Source: Hydractinia symbiolongicarpus
Lineage: Eukaryota; Cnidaria; Hydrozoa; Anthoathecata; Hydractiniidae
Direction: 5' to 3'
Assembly (NCBI RefSeq): GCF_029227915.1
Contig: NC_079888.1
Coordinates: 2,181,001-2,245,000 of the forward strand
DNA: 64,000 nt
The position numbers were made by a program, and so were the translations under genes. How positions within the stretch are numbered: position 1 is the stretch's first letter; the number at the start of each line of letters is the position of its first letter. Below are positions 58,919-64,000 of this stretch, one piece after another. The notes under the pieces were generated by a model. The model saw only the letters and a program-made list of their open reading frames with translations. It ran no database searches and had not been told where the DNA came from.

Positions 58919-61900
58919 TGGTTCCTGTAACTCAAGAACTTTCTTTGAAAAATAACAAAGCAAGGAATCCATTTAAAGTGCCAATGGATCATGATATATT
59001 TGCACTTCGTGATAAAGAAAAACAAAGAAAAAAGATAGTAAGAATTTGATCATGTTTAATTGTTATGTTCTACTTTAGAACATTCACTGCAATCAAACGA
59101 ACAGGTAAACAAAATGGCTATAGAATGCCTTTAGTGCTTTAAGTGCTTTTAATGACGAAGCGTAACTACCGAAATCTATTATGCTGAACTCTATGATTTC
59201 TTAATTTTGCATAAAATCAAAGTTTACTGACATTTTCTAACACAGGAAAGGGAAGTGCAAAAGAAACAAAAGGTCCATGAAAAAACAACATACACGTATC
59301 GTATTAATGCTCGTACAAAAGCAATGATTCGCCCTGCCGGTGATACAGATAATGATCTGACTGATGAAGAAGACAAAGAAAAAGATGGTACCATGATACT
59401 AAAAGATGATCCAGGATTTGTATTATCAACTACAAAGGGTAAACACTGGTTTGGTCTTGTTTCTTTCTCTCAAATTTTAGTTTGTTCTTAGTTTGTTTAT
59501 ATTCTTTTTGCATAAGGTTGTGTGTCTTTTATTTTTTACAGATCGGCATGTTGAGAAAGAACATCTTGATGACTATATTGCAAAGAAGCGTGAAATGTTT
59601 TTAGTGCAGGTAAGATGTAAAAAACGCAGATTCCAATTTAGTGGTTTGCATTCAACAAGACTTTTTTTATGCACCCAATTCTACAAAATGGGCTATAAGT
59701 CCCATATTTTGTAATGAATATAATTTGCTCCTCTAATAAATTGGGAAATTTAGGAAAAATTTCTATTAGTCAATAACCATTTAATGGCTACTGAGAATGC
59801 TGGATTACATCCTGATAATCGCCATGTTTGAATATTCATATTTTAAGAATATTCATGTTTTATTGTTTATAAATATTTTTTTTTCTTTTTTTCTTTTTAG
59901 TACTCATTAGGAGTGAAGCGTGATGAGATGCGAAAACTTGAAGAAGTTGCACAGGTATAAATTTTTTGTTTTTATTAGGAATGTGCTTATTTTACTTCTA
60001 TTAAATTGTATAATATACTTCTTCTTTTTACTGATAACAGGCAGAAGAAAAGAAGTTAGAATTAGCAGAACAGTATCTAGAAGAAGATGCAACTATGTTT
60101 GATGAGTTCTTAAAAGATAATGATAAAAATGCTGTCGAAGCAATAAAAATGTAAGTTTCCATGGTTACAAATAATTATTTCTGTTAATAATAATAAGACT
60201 GACTTGATGTTTGTAATTGGAAATTGAAAATTTGCATTGACTTTACCAACAATGAATAGTAAATTCAACAAACTTTTAAACAGAGCAACAAATCAAACAA
60301 GTTAAAAGTGTAGTTTAGGGTAGGTTTATGGATATTCTCATCTGATTGAAATGTAAACAGATGTACTATTTCTGGACAAATCTCGGTGTAAAGAATATTT
60401 ACTACAATTGATGGGTCGAAATTAAAATAAATAGTGTTACCACCAAAGTTATTTAAATCCTTGACAAACTTACAATAATTCGACATTAATAAATATGTCA
60501 TTCTTTTTAAGGTATCCAAGCCAAACGTGTCTTGTTTAGGCTAAAGGCCTGCTTATTCGAATAATAATAACAAGTAGTATTGCTTTATAAAGGGTTGCCC
60601 TAGATACTCCAATGTTTTATTATTGAAGATGTGAAAAAAATTTTGCCCTTTCATTTAATGTATGTTTCCATTCTGTATATTTTAGTGCAGAAGCAGAAAC
60701 TAAAGCGAAACTCGAAAAGGTGACTGAAATAAAAAAGATTAATGCTCAGATGATGGCTATTATTAGGTAAATATACCTCACCTTAATCCGCTAAGATTAC
60801 TTTGACGTAAGTTCTTGCATCCAATTCTATGGTAATATGGTATATATTTTTATCGTCAATGTTGAAAACAAATAATGAACGGTTATGATTATTATTATTA
60901 TTTTTTTAAAACAAGTTCTTGTTTTACAAAAGATATACTGATATCTGCCAATTAATTGAATCATTTTACTGTATCAACATGTGTATTAAGATAATAGCTG
61001 TCTTGTCTTGGAAATCGTTTTAAATGTGAGATTTGTTTACTCTTTAGTGAAATCTCAAAGAATGAGGACTTGTTGAAGGAATATATGCTGTACAAAAGGT
61101 TTCTAGACAAGCTAACACCCAGGGTATGTAGTTTTCAATTGTCTTTAACATGTAGGGGTTGAAATAGTGAAATTGCCTCTTATCATCTCTTTGGACTTCT
61201 GTAAGTATGATGGTGTCAGTGCTCTAAACTAATCAAGACAAAAGAGAAATAAGGTTTTTTTTACGTGTATTATATGTTGTGTGCGCGAGGTTACTAATAC
61301 GAATGTCATTTTTTAAAATATGAACAGATTGTCTTAGAATCTTCCTTTTTTTCATCAGGAAGTTTTGGAAGAAAGAAGAAAAAAGAAACTCGAGAGGAAG
61401 CGTGATGTAAGTTGTGATTTATTCTAAAACACCAATTCTCATTTGCAAAAAAATTAGATACTGCAATACCAAAACACGTCGATTAGATTCCCATTAACTT
61501 GGACTAAGTATTGAGGAAAACACATTTCTTTTTCTTACATCTTTTGCACGATCCTTTCCATTACTATGCTGTTACTTGAATACAGAATGTTAAGATAGTA
61601 CTCCAGTTTGAAAGCTACGAACAAACGTAAAACATGTTAGAAAACATCATTAAGAACGCCTTATATATAATCTCTTTAATAATAGCCGTATTTTGTCTGT
61701 CTGTCTGCGAGAAAAACGTCGTATTACGGAAGCACGAAATACGTGATATAAAGGACGGGCGACCCCGTGGATTTTTCCACGCGTTAACGGCTAGTCTATA
61801 TTATAATACCCGTATATGTCTGTCTGTCTGTCTGTCTGTCAGGCAAAATGGTAGCTTAGCTGCGCAAGTAGCGAAACGCGCGTGATGCGGTATAAAAAGG

Positions 61901-63988
61901 ACGGGCGAACCCGTGGATTTTTCCACGGGCTAACGACTAGTATGATATAATTAATAAAGACATGTGATTTTTTTATTATACCTACCTATAGATTATAAGA
62001 AATGATACTAAATTGAAAGTTTTAAGAAATCTGTTTTTACAGCCATTTTTAAGTCATACATCAAATCTCTCCTTTGACTTTTTTGACGTTTTTTTTTATC
62101 TTCAGGCACAAAAGGAGAGCGGCAAAGTTACCCAGGATCCTTCTCCGAAAAAGAAACGTAAGAAAATCATTGAATTATATTTTAATCTTATTTCAAAGTG
62201 TTTTATTTCCCATGAATATTTTTATTCCTGTTATAGTTTCAACTGTCATGGAGCGAGACAAAATGAGTAGATTAAGTACGAGAACAGTTAGAACGGTATG
62301 TTTTGGAATGTCTTAAATGCGTACTTAAGGTGTTTGCAAAAGACAAGGCGAAGAAATTTGTAGAGAATTTGGGATTGTTGAAGTTTCAGGAAAGTCGTTT
62401 ATAATAATTAATTTTATCATTTCAAATTATTGAGAATTTTTACGCCCTGATTTGCTTTGTTGGCCTTTGCCGGGTTTTTTATTTTCACCAATAATTATTG
62501 AGATTTTTATAAAAGCGTGTAAGTGTGCCCCATTGTCCATTGGTATTGTGAAGGTGCAATTCTGTCATTGGTGTGGACACTGTCAAGACCACCAACAGTG
62601 TCCGCTGTAGAGAGGTGTTCGCCACAGAGAGGTGTCCGCAATAGAGAGGTATCAGCTACAGGGAGGTGTCAGCTACATATCGCTTCACATTGGCTTATAT
62701 TGCTTTATAAACAGGCTCTTGGATGCTAGAGTATATTAAAATTGTCCGTTCAAAAAAGTTAAAACTTTACAAAATGTTTGGTATTTTGTCTTAACGCAGA
62801 CATTTTCCATTGTTGGGCGTGTCTGCTATAAATATATTAGTTTTAGGGGATAATGTAAATTGGGACCTTAAAGCGACGTTTGCTATAGAGAGGTAAAGAG
62901 GTATCCACTAAAAACTATTTGCTACATATAGGCATTGTTATGCCGTTACAGGGTATGTCCTATATAAGAAAGTAACACAGTTATCGTTTTTTATTATTAT
63001 TTCTTAACTTCTTTTAGAAATCTGTCAATTCCCCGTCTACTCACAGAAGGTATTCTTTTAATTAATATGTAGATCTGCATGTTCTGTATCGTGCTGTTCT
63101 TTATATAGACAGAAATGTTTCGTTTTTCAACTTCTAAACCTCGTATTACTTGCATTATATCAGATCACTGATTACTGATTTTGAATATCTTTCTATTAAA
63201 TGATGCCAATCTCCTTTAATTCGTTAAAGAATTTTCCAACATCTGTTTTGATACAGTAAAAGTGCAACGATACATGTGTGTGATTATCTCACATAAGTGT
63301 CCCTTTTTTTCTCGCCAACCATAGTGTTGCCTTACAGAGATTAGTAAGCATTTTCGGACGTCCATTTTTGTATAATCCTTTGCTTTAAAAAACGCGTCCA
63401 GACCCTTTTTTGTTTATAAAGACTATTCCATATTTGGTTCGAAATGAACTGAGAGATGATATATTACAGTTCAATTGTTCTTTCCATTAACATTTATTTT
63501 GCACAATTCTCAGATAACTATAATATAAGTGCACATTGAAAAAACAGTTCTGCGTCGCGGCGCGTTTTAAACCACATATGACAGTCGTTAAATGACGCAC
63601 ACTTAATTTCGGTATGTTGAATAACGCTGCAGCTTGTGCGGTTTAAATCCAAATTCATCGCAGCGTTTGGCGTTGCCGCATTCTGATATGATGAGCATTT
63701 TTCATTGTTGTTTTAAAATCACAGGCTTTTTTCTGTTTTATACGAAAATAAAACCTCGACCGACGTAGAGAACTGCGTTTTCAGTGTGAATTTAGCTTTT
63801 TTTGACACGCAAAAAAAAATTTGACAAGATAAAAAAAGTAACAAAGTCTGAATTAACACTATATGGCTATGTTTTTAATGATTATTATTTTAACTCTCAG
63901 CCGGTTGTCTCGTGCAGAATTTGAAAGTGACAACACTTCAGTGATATCACAGGATACACAGATAAGTGATGAAGAGGACAGTGATGAG
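58919..63988 (+). CDS. CFAP100: Cilia- and flagella-associated protein 100 (CCDC37/MIA1), 5' end unseen and 3' end beyond the window
   Basis: Twelve exons are in phase: 58919-59037, 59246-59438, 59542-59609, 59901-59954, 60041-60150, 60686-60766, 61048-61123, 61359-61406, 62106-62157, 62237-62295, 63018-63049, 63901-63988. Characteristic segments in order: NPFKVPMDHDIFALRDKEKQ, YIAKKREMFLVQYSLGVKRD, MRKLEEVAQAEEKKLELAEQ, EDATMFDEFLKDNDKNAVEA, IKIAEAETKAKLEKVTEIKK, and NEDLLKEYMLYKRFLDKLTPRE. The middle is a long coiled coil, the end acidic and Ser-rich (SDEEDSDE). CFAP100 forms the MIA complex with CFAP73 on axonemal doublets, where it supports the I1/f inner dynein arm and ciliary beat control. 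The first exon here begins in mid-codon, so at least one upstream exon with the start codon is missing from my reading. The last donor (gtataa at 63989) shows the gene continues. Confidence 0.93.
61671..61940 (+). mobile_element. Non-autonomous Helitron, complete head-to-tail dimer, in a CFAP100 intron
   Basis: Unit 1 (61671-61794) starts TCTCTTTAATAATAGCCGTA and ends hairpin (CCGTGGATTTTTCCACG) - GTTAACGGCTAG. Unit 2 (61795-61940) follows with no spacer, starts TCTATATTATAATACCCGTA, carries (TCTG)n and GCTGCGCAAGTAGCGAAACG, and ends hairpin (CCCGTGGATTTTTCCACGGG) - CTAACGACTAG. The flanking bases are A at 61670 and T at 61941, as expected for Helitron insertion between A and T. Confidence 0.8.
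62600..62678. repeat. 17-bp tandem repeat in a CFAP100 intron
   Basis: Four and a half copies of GTCCGCWRTAGAGAGGT-like units, with diverged relatives near 62876 and 62895. Probably part of a decayed MITE. Confidence 0.75.
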
Positions 63989-64000
63989 GTATAAAACATA

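Noticed and set aside
61741-61945. Self-cleaving ribozyme in the repeated GTGGATTTTTCCAC units
   Set aside because: No hammerhead core (CTGATGA ... GAAA) is present; hairpin plus CTAG fits a Helitron terminus.

Overview
The window is genomic DNA of an AT-rich invertebrate animal. Its genes are split by GT-AG introns, except for one GC-AG intron. Introns and intergenic space are crowded with short DNA transposons, Helitron-type elements and tRNA-derived SINEs. A Methuselah-like receptor with a somatomedin-B-like head, matrixins in tandem, ciliary genes and the repeat landscape fit a cnidarian, perhaps a hydrozoan. That assignment is inference, because no rRNA or mitochondrial marker is present.

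Layout. 3-571 (+): 3' end of a matrix metalloproteinase (hemopexin repeats). 3946-9138 (+): a second, complete matrixin-like gene of six coding exons with signal peptide, prodomain, cysteine switch and catalytic fold. It has Leu where the catalytic Glu should be, and a Thr-rich repeat tail instead of hemopexin; a hAT element sits in its second intron. 10530-11096 (-): an unrecognised basic protein. 11.7-15.1 kb: Helitron dimer, duplications, hairpin elements and two weak exon candidates. 15681-18242 (+): a single-exon 853-residue seven-transmembrane receptor. 22211-25551 (-): a broken pogo/Tigger-type transposon with TA target duplication. 27356-40971 (+): a complete 12-exon CPT2 gene whose introns hold a 1.6 kb inverted-repeat element with a 53-bp minisatellite, a MITE with a perfect 58-bp palindrome, and a degenerate Helitron dimer. 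48781-50601 (+): a secreted protein with two Kunitz domains. 58919-63988 (+): CFAP100, running off the right edge and lacking an identified first exon.

Between CPT2 and CFAP100 lies a large scrambled inverted duplication. Blocks in order A-B-C-D at 40.6-44.5 kb recur inverted in order B-C-D-A at 50.7-57.6 kb. The copy includes a second version of the last CPT2 exon and surrounds the Kunitz gene and a 170-bp TA microsatellite.

The genes do not form a pathway. CPT2 acts in mitochondrial fatty-acid import, CFAP100 in ciliary dynein regulation, and the matrixins and Kunitz protein in extracellular proteolysis and its control. The most notable items are the predicted catalytically dead, mucin-tailed matrixin, the four independent head-to-tail Helitron dimers, and the permuted inverted duplication. 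All splice structures were read by eye from reading frame, splice consensus and family similarity.
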